A DNA stretch of 64,000 bases from an uncultured Pseudoflavonifractor sp. (lineage in GTDB: Bacteria; Bacillota; Clostridia; Oscillospirales; Oscillospiraceae). A program made the position numbers and the translations under genes. The number at the start of each line of letters is the position of its first letter. Position 1 is the first letter of the stretch. The notes under the pieces are model-generated. The model saw only the letters and a list, made by a program, of their open reading frames with translations, was not told the DNA's origin and did no database searches. Below are positions 8,622 to 15,553 of the stretch, piece after piece. The stretch spans positions 1 to 64,000 of the forward strand of contig NZ_CALXEG010000010.1 of assembly GCF_944387275.1 (NCBI RefSeq), read 5' to 3'.

Positions 8622-9479
8622 TTACTGGCTTACCTTTGCCTTGACCAGATACTGGCCGTCCGTGACGCCGCCGAACAGGTACTTTCCCTCGGTGTTGGTC
8701 TTGGTGGCGGCGATAAGCTGCTCGGTGGTAACGCCGCCCACGGTGGTGACCTGGTACAGGCCTACAAAGCAGCCGGCCACCGCCGCGCCGCTCTGATCCC
8801 GGATGATGCCGCTGACCGTGCCGTTGTAGGTGCGGCTGTCCACCTGGGTGGTCATGGTCAGGTTGACGGTGGAACCGGCCAGCACGGTGGCGGTCATGGG
8901 CGCGGTGGTGAGGTAGCCCTCGGCGGAGGCCCGCAGGGTGTATACGCCGTCAGCCACGTCGTAGAACAGGAACTCGCCGTCGGCGGCGGTATAGGTGGTG
9001 GCCACGGTCTCCAGCGCGGCGTTGGTCAGGGTGACTTTGGCCCCTGCCAGCGGGGTGCCGGTTGTGCCAAACACAGTCAGGGTGCCTGCGATGGCCCCCA
9101 GGGCCAGAGTGGCGTCTGCCGTGCAGGTGAGGGGAATATCGGTGGTGCTGCCGACGGTCACCGTGACGCCCACGGCGGTGCTCATCCGGTAGCCGTCCTT
9201 GACCGCCGCCACGCTGTAAGTGCCGGCGGGGATGCCGTCCAGGGTGTAGGTGCCGTCGGCGGCGGTCATGGTGTGCTGATAGGGCAGGCCGGCGCTGTCA
9301 AAGAGCTTGACGGTGGCGTCGGCAATGGGGGCGGTACCGTCGGTCACGGTGCCGGTGATGGTAGCAAAAGTGCTGGGAGCAGGGGGGAGGGTCAGGTTGA
9401 CGTTCTCCTCCTGAAGGCCCTGAAGGGTGAAGCTGGGGCTGTACTGAAGGGCCAAAAGGTCCTGCTGGGTGTCGGCCAT
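8622..9479 (-). CDS. Carboxypeptidase-regulatory-like / Cna-B repeat protein
   Basis: A 285-residue protein made of three tandem beta-sandwich repeats, each opening like TITGTVTDGTAPIADATV and continuing to TYTLDGIPAGTYSVAA. Copies begin near residues 39, 125 and 218; the last ends at YLFGGVTDGQYLVKAKVSQ. Such repeats normally stiffen or stabilise secreted proteins, yet this one has no signal peptide, sortase motif or membrane segment, only a short lead (MADTQQDLLALQYSP). It may be cytosolic or leave the cell by another route. AGGAGGT precedes the ATG by 7 nt. Blar1/BlaI genes lie upstream on the same strand, 125 nt away, without a visible terminator, so co-transcription is possible. No catalytic residues are apparent. 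Confidence 0.8.
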   Translation of the reverse strand: MADTQQDLLALQYSPSFTLQGLQEENVNLTLPPAPSTFATITGTVTDGTAPIADATVKLFDSAGLPYQHTMTAADGTYTLDGIPAGTYSVAAVKDGYRMSTAVGVTVTVGSTTDIPLTCTADATLALGAIAGTLTVFGTTGTPLAGAKVTLTNAALETVATTYTAADGEFLFYDVADGVYTLRASAEGYLTTAPMTATVLAGSTVNLTMTTQVDSRTYNGTVSGIIRDQSGAAVAGCFVGLYQVTTVGGVTTEQLIAATKTNTEGKYLFGGVTDGQYLVKAKVSQ

Positions 9480-9604
9480 AGCGCGATTACCTCCTGAAAG
9501 TGCCGCATGGTCTGCGGGAGCCCGGGCTGCTGGCGCCGGGCTCTGAGGCAGTCTATGCCGCCGCCGGGGCCGGGGTGACAGAAGGAGAGCAAAATCGACC
9601 GGCC

Positions 9605-11458
9605 CTACCCGCCGGCAGTCTGGAGCAGCAGGAGGGCGGCGGGCGCGTGGCTTTCCATCCAGCCGGCCCCACGCTCCGCCATGTCCGCCCGGGCCGAGGT
9701 CAGCCAGGCGTCAAAGAACTCCTGCCCCGAGCCGGTGAGGGGAACCTGCTCCGCCTCGGGGGCCAGCTCACAGATGAGGCCCCACATGATTGCCCCCTCC
9801 AGGCCGGTCTGACCGCCGTCCAGGAACTGAGCGAAGCAGTAGCGCAGGGTGTGGTCCCCGTAGTCCAGCAGCTGCTGATAAGCCTCGGGGTGTGCGGAGA
9901 TATAGGCCAACGTGCTGGAGGCCTCCTGTGGAGAGGAGGCAATCTCGGCCAGCAGCTCGGCAATTGCGTCATTTACATCGTCGACATCGGCGACCGTCTG
10001 CTTTTCCTGCACGCCGGAGGGCGACGACTGGCCCGGCTTCAGCCGGACATAGGTCAGGGCATTGCAGCCCAGCTGCATCTCCAGTGTGCCGCTGGCTGCC
10101 CTGCACGCATCGGTCCGGACGTAGAAGTCAAACTGTGTCCCAGGCCCGAGGCCGCGCAGGGAAACCGCATCCGGGTAGAGGGTGCTGTCGTCGGTCAGCG
10201 TCTCACTGGCAGGATAGGCAAAGAGGCGGTAGCCGTCCTTTGACTTCTGATAGGGCAGCAGGATGGTGCCCGACTCGGGCAGCTGATAGGAGCAGTTGAA
10301 CATAAAGACGAGATATTCGTCCCCTTCGTTGGAGGGCATGACCTGCTCCAGGTAGATGGTGGTGGTGTCGTTTTGGAAGGCGGGGACTTCATTTTCCCTG
10401 AAAACCTGCCCTTCTCCGGTGTAGCAGTCCTCAGTCAGGGTGCCCTTGGGCACCGACAGGGTGAGAACGTAAGGGGTCTGGCTGGTGATGGCATAGCCCC
10501 GCTCCGACGTGATGTTGTCCAGGGTGAGCTGCTCCGGGTCGGTGAGGAAGCAGACCGCCACCGCCACGCACAGTCCTGCGGCGGCCAGAAGGGCCCACAG
10601 GGCGGGCTTTTTGCAGCGGAACACGGCCTTGACCCGCTCCTTCACGCCCACTTCGCCGAAAGCCAGGGGGCAGGCGGAGAGGGCAGGGCGGGACACGCTG
10701 CACGAGAGCAGGGCCCGGGCGTAGGCCTGTCGGGCCTGGGCGTCCCAGCCGGCCACCACATGCTCGTCACAGGCGAGCTCCAGGTCCCGGCAGAAGAGCA
10801 GGTAGGCCGCCCACACCAGAGGGTTGAACCAGTAGACCGCCAGCAGCAGGAAGCCCAGAGGTTTCCACCAGTGGTCCCGGCGGGCCAGGTGGGCCCGCTC
10901 GTGGGCCTCCACGCAGGGGATGTCCTCCTCCGCCATATGGGAGGGCAAATAGATCCGGGGGCGGAACAGGCCCAGGATAAAGGGGGTGGGGATGCGGTCG
11001 CACAGCCACAGATTGTCCCGGAGGGGGACGGCCTCCGCCACCCTGCGCCGCAGCGCCAGCCAGCTGACCAGGCCGTATGCCAGCAGAATGGCCACACCCG
11101 CCAGCCAGAGCCAGCTCAGCAGCTCCATCCAGTGGATGCCGCCTCCGGCAGTGGCCGTCACGGCGGACGAGGGCTCCAGATAATTGCTGACCGGCCTGTC
11201 CAGAAGGTCCACCCCGGTGCTGACCTGGAGCGCTCCGCCGCTGAGCACAGAGGCGGACACAGTCTCACCGTTGGGAATCAGGCTGACCGGGCTCTCCAGG
11301 GAGAAGGGGAGGACCAGCCGCAGGGCTACAATGCCCCACAGGGCGCACCGGAGGCCCCTGGGCGCCTTGCGCAGCACCAGCCGCAGGACCATCACCGCCA
11401 GAATCAGCCATCCGGCGGAAATGCTCATGTTCAGCAGCTTCCAGAACAGGGTACTCAT
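9605..11458 (-). CDS. BlaR1-family M56 transmembrane metallopeptidase / signal transducer
   Basis: A 617-residue membrane sensor-protease. The N-terminal third has four hydrophobic helices typical of M56 proteins, with the zinc motif HERAH (near residue 190, in VEAHERAHLARRDHWWK). In characterised systems an extracellular signal triggers self-cleavage and then inactivation of the BlaI-type repressor. After a last transmembrane helix (about 285-305) there is a roughly 300-residue extracytoplasmic part. It lacks the penicillin-binding serine motifs of true BlaR1, so a beta-lactam ligand is unlikely. The gene overlaps the blaI-type gene by 4 nt, so translation is coupled. No beta-lactamase gene is nearby. 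Confidence 0.88.
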   Translation of the reverse strand: MSTLFWKLLNMSISAGWLILAVMVLRLVLRKAPRGLRCALWGIVALRLVLPFSLESPVSLIPNGETVSASVLSGGALQVSTGVDLLDRPVSNYLEPSSAVTATAGGGIHWMELLSWLWLAGVAILLAYGLVSWLALRRRVAEAVPLRDNLWLCDRIPTPFILGLFRPRIYLPSHMAEEDIPCVEAHERAHLARRDHWWKPLGFLLLAVYWFNPLVWAAYLLFCRDLELACDEHVVAGWDAQARQAYARALLSCSVSRPALSACPLAFGEVGVKERVKAVFRCKKPALWALLAAAGLCVAVAVCFLTDPEQLTLDNITSERGYAITSQTPYVLTLSVPKGTLTEDCYTGEGQVFRENEVPAFQNDTTTIYLEQVMPSNEGDEYLVFMFNCSYQLPESGTILLPYQKSKDGYRLFAYPASETLTDDSTLYPDAVSLRGLGPGTQFDFYVRTDACRAASGTLEMQLGCNALTYVRLKPGQSSPSGVQEKQTVADVDDVNDAIAELLAEIASSPQEASSTLAYISAHPEAYQQLLDYGDHTLRYCFAQFLDGGQTGLEGAIMWGLICELAPEAEQVPLTGSGQEFFDAWLTSARADMAERGAGWMESHAPAALLLLQTAGG

Positions 11459-11826
11459 GAGTTCTCCTCCTCTCCGCAGGCGTCGATCATGCGGCGGATC
11501 TGGTCGATCTCCTGGGGGGAGAGCTTTTTCCGGGCGGTAAAGGCCGCCAGGAAGGCGGGCAGGGAGCCGTCAAAGCTCTCCTCCACAAAGCGGCGGCTCT
11601 TCATGGCGTAGAACTCCTCCCGGGAGACGAGAGCGGTGACCACGCTGTCCCGGGTCTGGAAAAGCCCCCGCCCGCACAGCCGCTTGAGCACGGTGTAGGT
11701 GGTGGTGCGCTTCCAGCCCAGGGCCTGCTCGGCCTGCCGCACCAGTTCCCCGGTGGTGATGGGCGCGCCCGCCCAGATCAGGTCGGCAAAGCGGGACTCC
11801 ACCGCACCCAGCTGATACTCCTTCAT
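11455..11826 (-). CDS. BlaI/MecI/CopY-family transcriptional repressor
   Basis: A 123-residue winged-helix repressor, normal length for the family. It has the family opening (ESRFADLIW, then GELVRQAEQALGWKRTTTYTVLKRLCGRGLF) with the recognition helix around TTTYTVLKRL and a C-terminal dimerisation helix. Family members bind as dimers to TACA/TGTA-type dyads and are removed by cleavage by the cognate BlaR1 protease, encoded immediately downstream with a 4-nt overlap. Two such dyads lie in its own promoter, so it is probably autoregulated. AGGAGGTGTTCCC precedes the ATG. Confidence 0.92.
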   Translation of the reverse strand: MKEYQLGAVESRFADLIWAGAPITTGELVRQAEQALGWKRTTTYTVLKRLCGRGLFQTRDSVVTALVSREEFYAMKSRRFVEESFDGSLPAFLAAFTARKKLSPQEIDQIRRMIDACGEEENS

Positions 11827-11841
11827 GGGAACACCTCCTCT

Positions 11842-11882
11842 GTCTACTTCTTGTAGTCAAATATAGTCTACAAGGTGTAGAC
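11842..11882 (-). promoter_or_regulatory. Double BlaI-type operator
   Basis: Two dyads: 11842-11858 (GTCTACTTCTTGTAGTC, imperfect) and 11866-11882 (GTCTACAAGGTGTAGAC, perfect with a 3-nt centre). Their centres are 24 bp apart, near two helical turns. The second overlaps the -10 element and spacer of the promoter. Confidence 0.85.
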
Positions 11883-11894
11883 GCAGATGTCAAC
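11865..11894 (-). promoter_or_regulatory. Promoter of the blaI-blaR1-type operon
   Basis: On the minus strand, consensus TTGACA (11889-11894), a 17-bp spacer and TAGACT (11865-11870), with the perfect BlaI-type dyad sitting across the -10 region. Bound repressor would block polymerase. Confidence 0.75.
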
Positions 11895-11944
11895 TGTTTT
11901 TCGAAACATGAAGGCAACCTTAACAAATGGTAAGACGGGCTATA

Positions 11945-11972
11945 TTGATTTTACATAATCCCGGGCTATAAT
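11945..11972 (+). promoter_or_regulatory. Promoter of the small lipoprotein gene
   Basis: TTGATT (11945-11950), 16-bp spacer, perfect TATAAT (11967-11972). Divergent from the BlaI-type promoter. Confidence 0.65.
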
Positions 11973-12036
11973 GTGGGAGCACTGGTCCCCGGGCAGTGGG
12001 ACGATGAAATTGATTGAATTGAAAGGAATGTCTGAT

Positions 12037-12372
12037 ATGAAACGAATCGCTACCGTGATCCTGGGCGCCGCTCTGGTGCTCTCCCTGGCCTCCTGTTCCA
12101 AGCTGGGCCTCCCCGGCAAGCAGTCCGCCTCTCCCGCGCCCAGCGAGAGCGGTATGATGGAGATCAAGACCTCCACCATCACCGGCACCATCAATCGGAT
12201 GGACGACTATCTGGTGCTGCTGCTGGACAACGGCGACTATCAGATCTTTGACTTTGACAAGGGCCTGGACGCCAGCACCTTCGCCGAGGGCGACAAGGTG
12301 GAGGTGACCTACACCGGCGTGCTGGGCGACGAGAACGCCACGCCCGTGGCCACCAAGCTGGTGAAGCAGTAA
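12037..12372 (+). CDS. Small lipoprotein with a beta-rich (OB-like) domain
   Basis: A 111-residue protein whose N-terminus MKRIATVILGAALVLSLASC is a lipoprotein signal with lipobox LASC, so it should be anchored on the outer face of the membrane. The mature part has a short Ser/Pro linker and one compact domain (about 45-111) of alternating beta strands (TITGTINRMDDYLVLLLDNGDYQ, then GDKVEVTYTG), reminiscent of OB-fold domains. Function unknown. The ATG at 12037 was chosen because GAAAGGA lies 9 nt upstream and the signal peptide begins here; an open frame extends upstream but would mask the signal. It has its own promoter and terminator. Confidence 0.82.
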   Translation: MKRIATVILGAALVLSLASCSKLGLPGKQSASPAPSESGMMEIKTSTITGTINRMDDYLVLLLDNGDYQIFDFDKGLDASTFAEGDKVEVTYTGVLGDENATPVATKLVKQ

Positions 12373-12378
12373 GGATAA

Positions 12379-12414
12379 AAAACCGGGGGACACATCGACG
12401 TGTCCCCCGGTTTT
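12379..12414. terminator. Intrinsic terminator after the lipoprotein gene
   Basis: Perfect 15-nt arms AAAACCGGGGGACAC / GTGTCCCCCGGTTTT around a 6-nt loop, with A and T tracts on both sides, so it can act on both strands. Confidence 0.9.
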
Positions 12415-12439
12415 GCGCTGTTTAGGAGCGGTGAGCGGC

Positions 12440-13060
12440 TTATCTCCTCAGTACATGCCATATATCGCTGCCGGCGAATCCGCACTTCCGGTAGAGCCGC
12501 TCCGGATTCGTCGGATTGCCGCATTGACCGGATACCGTGGCAAAGCTGGCCGAGCCGCGCATCCGCCACAGCAGTTCGGAGACGAGGGAACGGCCCAGCC
12601 CGCGCCCGCGATACGCCTGAGATACCTGGATCCACTCCAGGATCCCCTCGCCGATTTCACGGTCCAGTTCTCCAATGCCGGTCGCGGCAATTGCGCCGGT
12701 CCGCTCCTCCTTCACAGCGATCCACAGTCCGGCGTCATACACCGGCCGCGTGGTGGAGCGATACAGTTCAGACTCTGAAACACCGATATCATCATAGCAG
12801 CTGTTGATATGGTCCGCATATTCCCGCAAGGTAATATCACATAAGCGGAACCCCTCCGGCAGCTGGGGAGGGGACAGGTGCTTCAGACTGTGGAACAGGC
12901 GAAAATACGGCTCGCCCGTGTACTGCGCATACTCCGGCGGACGGAAATCATCGTCATGTATGATGAGGATTCCCTCCGGCAGAACCATGCTTTTTGCCTT
13001 CCAGTAGGGGAGGGACGCCGCTCTGCACGGATTGGCAAGGTATTGGCTTCCTGTAATCAT
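12440..13060 (-). CDS. GNAT-family N-acetyltransferase
   Basis: A 206-residue acetyl-CoA-dependent transferase. The C-terminal half holds the GNAT core: GIGELDREIGEGILEWIQV, then the acetyl-CoA pyrophosphate-binding loop YRGRGLGRSLV (about residue 155), and ERLYRKCGF near the end. The N-terminal 95 residues are less conserved and may set the substrate, which I cannot name. The ATG at 13060 is preferred because GAGGCG is 6 nt upstream; an in-frame start at 13078 lacks a site. Base composition is clearly lower in GC than the neighbouring genes, and the NUDIX gene upstream shares this, suggesting a small acquired segment. Confidence 0.82.
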   Translation of the reverse strand: MITGSQYLANPCRAASLPYWKAKSMVLPEGILIIHDDDFRPPEYAQYTGEPYFRLFHSLKHLSPPQLPEGFRLCDITLREYADHINSCYDDIGVSESELYRSTTRPVYDAGLWIAVKEERTGAIAATGIGELDREIGEGILEWIQVSQAYRGRGLGRSLVSELLWRMRGSASFATVSGQCGNPTNPERLYRKCGFAGSDIWHVLRR

Positions 13061-13115
13061 ATTTACGCCTCGCAGCAATTAAAATGGTCCATATTTCTCT
13101 GAAGATGATGGGTGG

Positions 13116-13592
13116 TCATTCATATTCGGTGCGAATTGTGAACGTCTGGGGCAAATCAAAGATGTCCTTTTTCAAAAAGAGCGGATAAAAATATTCATGC
13201 TGTAATTGTTCGTATTTCAGCCATTCAAAAGTATGCTGGTGACTTCCTTCCCGTATAAAAAACCTGTCGCCTTTATCAAGCAGGTCAGTATGTGAAATGT
13301 CCATCAGAAAATAAATGCAGACCTCATGGTAGTGCAGGCCATCAACATCCTTTTTGAAAAAGCCCTGATTGAACCAAAGAGGACGGACAATCTTGGCTGT
13401 AATATTTAATTCTTCTTCTATTTCTCTGGTGACGGCATCTTCTGCCGTTTCACCCAGTTTGACACGTCCGCCGGGCAGATAGAAATAGGGGGAGCGTTCA
13501 TCGTGCATGGCCAAAATCTTGCCGTCATTCAGAATGATGGCACATACTCTGTAATTGAATTTTTCATTCCCAGATTCAAATGAAATATCCAT
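13116..13592 (-). CDS. NUDIX hydrolase
   Basis: A 158-residue pyrophosphohydrolase of unknown substrate. The Nudix box is intact, running from GGRVKLGETAEDAV into TREIEEELNI (about residues 41-64), matching GX5EX7REUXEEXGU except for the last Gly position, so a divalent-metal-dependent cleavage of a nucleoside-diphosphate-linked compound is expected. The opening strand YRVCAIILNDGKILAM is typical. The gene is markedly AT-richer than the genome around it. It is followed 55 nt later by the GNAT gene on the same strand, and preceded by a minus-strand terminator at 13627-13661, so it needs its own promoter, which I do not see clearly. Confidence 0.88.
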   Translation of the reverse strand: MDISFESGNEKFNYRVCAIILNDGKILAMHDERSPYFYLPGGRVKLGETAEDAVTREIEEELNITAKIVRPLWFNQGFFKKDVDGLHYHEVCIYFLMDISHTDLLDKGDRFFIREGSHQHTFEWLKYEQLQHEYFYPLFLKKDIFDLPQTFTIRTEYE

Positions 13593-13626
13593 ATCTCCAC
13601 CTCGCAGTCAATTTTGCCGGGAGAAT

Positions 13627-13661
13627 AAAAAACGCCGGAGCAAAGCCGGACTTTGCCCCGA
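13627..13661 (-). terminator. Intrinsic terminator (distal, before the NUDIX gene)
   Basis: Minus strand: GGGGCAAAG and CTTTGCTCC arms with a 5-nt loop, then GGCG and six T. Confidence 0.75.
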
Positions 13662-13787
13662 CATGGAACATCGCAACAGTACAGATGCCGCAGCTTTCAG
13701 GTTTGCACCCAATGCCAAATCGAAGCCCGGCGAAGCGGGTTCGCTTTGGAAAGGAGGAGCAGCGGCGTGAGCGCGCTCTGACTTTTG
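13627..13787 (-). ncRNA. Candidate small structured RNA element downstream of tRNA-Leu
   Basis: A 161-nt stretch lying between the tRNA-Leu terminator (13788-13824) and a second minus-strand terminator (13627-13661). It contains a CT-rich CTCCTCCTTTCC segment that could pair with Shine-Dalgarno sequences, a stem around AACCCGCTTCGCCGGGCTT and its own T-tailed terminator hairpin. Open frames through it run into the tRNA and read like an over-called ORF, so I treat it as untranslated. I see no promoter inside; it could be made by read-through from the tRNA or be a dispersed repeat. Assignment as an RNA is inference. Confidence 0.4.
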
Positions 13788-13824
13788 AAAAAAATCGGAG
13801 CAAGCGATACAGAGCTTGCTCCGA
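13788..13824 (-). terminator. Terminator of tRNA-Leu
   Basis: TCGGAGCAAGC and GCTTGCTCCGA arms around an 8-nt loop, followed by seven T on the minus strand, 3 nt beyond the tRNA 3' end. Confidence 0.9.
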
Positions 13825-13826
13825 CG

Positions 13827-13913
13827 TGGTACCGGTGGTGGGGCTCGAACCCACACGGTGTCGCCACCGGCGGATTTTGAATCCGCTACGTCTACCAATT
13901 TCATCACACCGGC
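13827..13913 (-). tRNA. tRNA-Leu (anticodon CAA)
   Basis: An 87-nt class II tRNA with encoded CCA. The acceptor GCCGGTG pairs with CACCGGT (one terminal G-U pair), discriminator A. The anticodon stem GCGGA/TCCGC encloses the loop TTCAAAA with anticodon CAA, reading UUG. A long variable arm (GGTGGCGACACC) and the T arm GTGGG-TTCGAGC-CCCAC are clear. It has its own promoter and terminator. Confidence 0.96.
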
Positions 13914-13957
13914 ATATTTAAGGGGGAGGATCATGGCCTCCGGCTGCGTTACGGTAC

Positions 13958-13986
13958 ATTATACAGGAAACCGCGCGCCATTTCAA
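13958..13986 (-). promoter_or_regulatory. Promoter of tRNA-Leu
   Basis: Minus strand TTGAAA (13981-13986), 17-bp spacer, perfect TATAAT (13958-13963), about 45 bp before the tRNA. Confidence 0.75.
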
Positions 13987-14017
13987 GGAGAAGTTTGCGC
14001 AGGGTCATAAACGCGGG

Positions 14018-14046
14018 TTGCAATGGGGGAAAAAGTATGGCAGAAT
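14018..14046 (+). promoter_or_regulatory. Possible promoter of the CmpB-type membrane gene
   Basis: TTGCAA (14018-14023), 17-bp spacer, weak CAGAAT (14041-14046). A GGGC-type hairpin follows in the leader. Confidence 0.4.
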
Positions 14047-14094
14047 AGCCCGTGAGGGCGCGAAGGGCTCAGCGCCTCCGAAAGGAGAGACGTT

Positions 14095-15417
14095 ATGTAT
14101 TATACGCTCTATCAGTTGGCCTGGTTTTTCCTGGTCTACTCCCTGGCAGGATGGTGCGTCAGCGTGGCGGCGGCCGCGGTGCGGCGGCACATCTTTGTCA
14201 ACAGCGGCTTTCTCAACCTGCCGCTCAAACCGTCCTACGGCTTCGGCGCGGTGCTCTTCGCCATCTTCCTGCCTGAGCTGGCGGATCACCCGGTCTTTCT
14301 GGTGGTGGGCGGCGCGGTCATCGCCGCAGCCGTCACCTTTGTCACCGGGTTCCTGCTGGAGCGCATCTTCCACCGCCGCTGGTGGGACTATACCAGGCAC
14401 CGGTTCCAGTTCGAGGGCTACATCTTCTTCCCGCTGCTGCTGGTGTGGGGCCTGCTGGCCCTGGCGTCCATCTGGTTCCTGGACCCCCTGCTGGCCGGGG
14501 TGCTGGACCGTATCCCCAGACTGGCCGGGCTGATCGCCCTGCTGGTGTGCTGGGGCGTGGTGGCGGTGGACTTTGTGGTGTCCCTGGTGTCGGTGCTCCA
14601 GCTCCGCTTCCGGCTGCGGCGCCTGGCCCGGCTGTCGGAGAACTTCCGGGACCTGTCCGACGTGTTCGGCAACGCTATCACCCGCCGGGTCCAGCGCCGG
14701 GTCCTCCGGGCCCACGAGCTGGAGGCGGAAAAGCTGCTGGAGGCCCAGACAGAGCGGGAAGAAAAGCGCGGCGTCTTTGCCGAGGGCTGCTGCTTCCACA
14801 AGCTGGTGTGGCTCTTTGTCATCGCCGCCTTTCTGGGGGATATCATCGAGACGCTGTTCTGCCGGGTGACGGCGGGGGTGTGGATGAGCCGGAGCAGTCT
14901 GATCTACGGCGCCTTCAGCGTGGTGTGGGGCCTGGGGGCGGTGATGTTCACCGCCGTGCTCTACAAGTACAAGGACCGCAGCGACCGGTACATCTTCCTG
15001 GCGGGCACCATCCTGGGCGGCGCCTACGAGTATGCGTGCAGCGTGTTCACCGAGTTGGCGTTCGGCACCGTGTTCTGGGATTACAGCCACCTCCCCTTCA
15101 ACCTGGGGGGACGTATCAACCTGCTCTACTGCTTCTTCTGGGGCATTGCGGCGGTGGTGTGGCTCAAGGGCATCTACCCCGTGCTCTCCGGCCTGATCGA
15201 GCGCATTCCGCCCAAGATCGGCCGGATCGGCACCTGGGTGCTGATTGTGTTCATGGTGTGCAACATGGCGCTGTCGGCGCTGGCCCTGGCCCGGTACAAC
15301 CAGCGGCAGACCGCGCCCGACGTACCCACCACCATCCTCTCCGACTTCCTGGACCGCCACTACCCCGACGAGCGGATCGCAAAGGTCTATCCCAACGCCA
15401 TTCTGGTGGAGGAGTAA
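14095..15417 (+). CDS. Putative ABC-type permease-like membrane protein (CmpB family), duplicated domain
   Basis: A 440-residue polytopic membrane protein. Each half carries the same multi-helix domain: the first (about 5-150) has LVYSLAGWCVS, NLPLKPSYGFGAVLF and FEGYIFFPLLLVWG; the second (about 240-370) has LGDIIETLFCRVTAG, SLIYGAFSVVWGLGAVMF and GGRINLLYCFFWG. This pattern fits the family named putative ABC transporter permease (CmpB-type), though no ATPase gene is near and transport has not been shown for most members. A charged, helical linker (about 165-230) joins the halves. GAAAGGAGAGACGTT precedes the ATG. The gene stands alone, ending at a terminator. Confidence 0.82.
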   Translation: MYYTLYQLAWFFLVYSLAGWCVSVAAAAVRRHIFVNSGFLNLPLKPSYGFGAVLFAIFLPELADHPVFLVVGGAVIAAAVTFVTGFLLERIFHRRWWDYTRHRFQFEGYIFFPLLLVWGLLALASIWFLDPLLAGVLDRIPRLAGLIALLVCWGVVAVDFVVSLVSVLQLRFRLRRLARLSENFRDLSDVFGNAITRRVQRRVLRAHELEAEKLLEAQTEREEKRGVFAEGCCFHKLVWLFVIAAFLGDIIETLFCRVTAGVWMSRSSLIYGAFSVVWGLGAVMFTAVLYKYKDRSDRYIFLAGTILGGAYEYACSVFTELAFGTVFWDYSHLPFNLGGRINLLYCFFWGIAAVVWLKGIYPVLSGLIERIPPKIGRIGTWVLIVFMVCNMALSALALARYNQRQTAPDVPTTILSDFLDRHYPDERIAKVYPNAILVEE

Positions 15418-15425
15418 ATAAGAGA

Positions 15426-15466
15426 AAACAGCCTGCGGCGCCTGAACAGGGGGCCGCAGGCTGTTT
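15426..15466 (+). terminator. Intrinsic terminator
   Basis: 14-nt arms AAACAGCCTGCGGC / GCCGCAGGCTGTTT around a 13-nt loop. Confidence 0.85.
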
Positions 15467-15482
15467 CCATGAAAGCCGGGAC

Positions 15483-15511
15483 TTAACAAAAAGACGGGGA
15501 TTTGGTATAAT
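15483..15511 (+). promoter_or_regulatory. Promoter of the cardiolipin synthase gene
   Basis: TTAACA (15483-15488), 17-bp spacer, perfect TATAAT (15506-15511). Confidence 0.75.
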
Positions 15512-15553
15512 CGTGCCGTAACGCCCGGAAAAGGGCGGGAGAGAAGGGGTTCT

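Noticed and set aside
9605-11826. Beta-lactam resistance locus
   Set aside because: BlaR1/BlaI pair present but no penicillin-binding sensor motifs and no beta-lactamase or PBP2a gene.
13576-13854. A 92-codon frame through the element beside tRNA-Leu
   Set aside because: It runs into the tRNA gene and across two terminators, and I see no ribosome binding site; an untranslated element explains it better.
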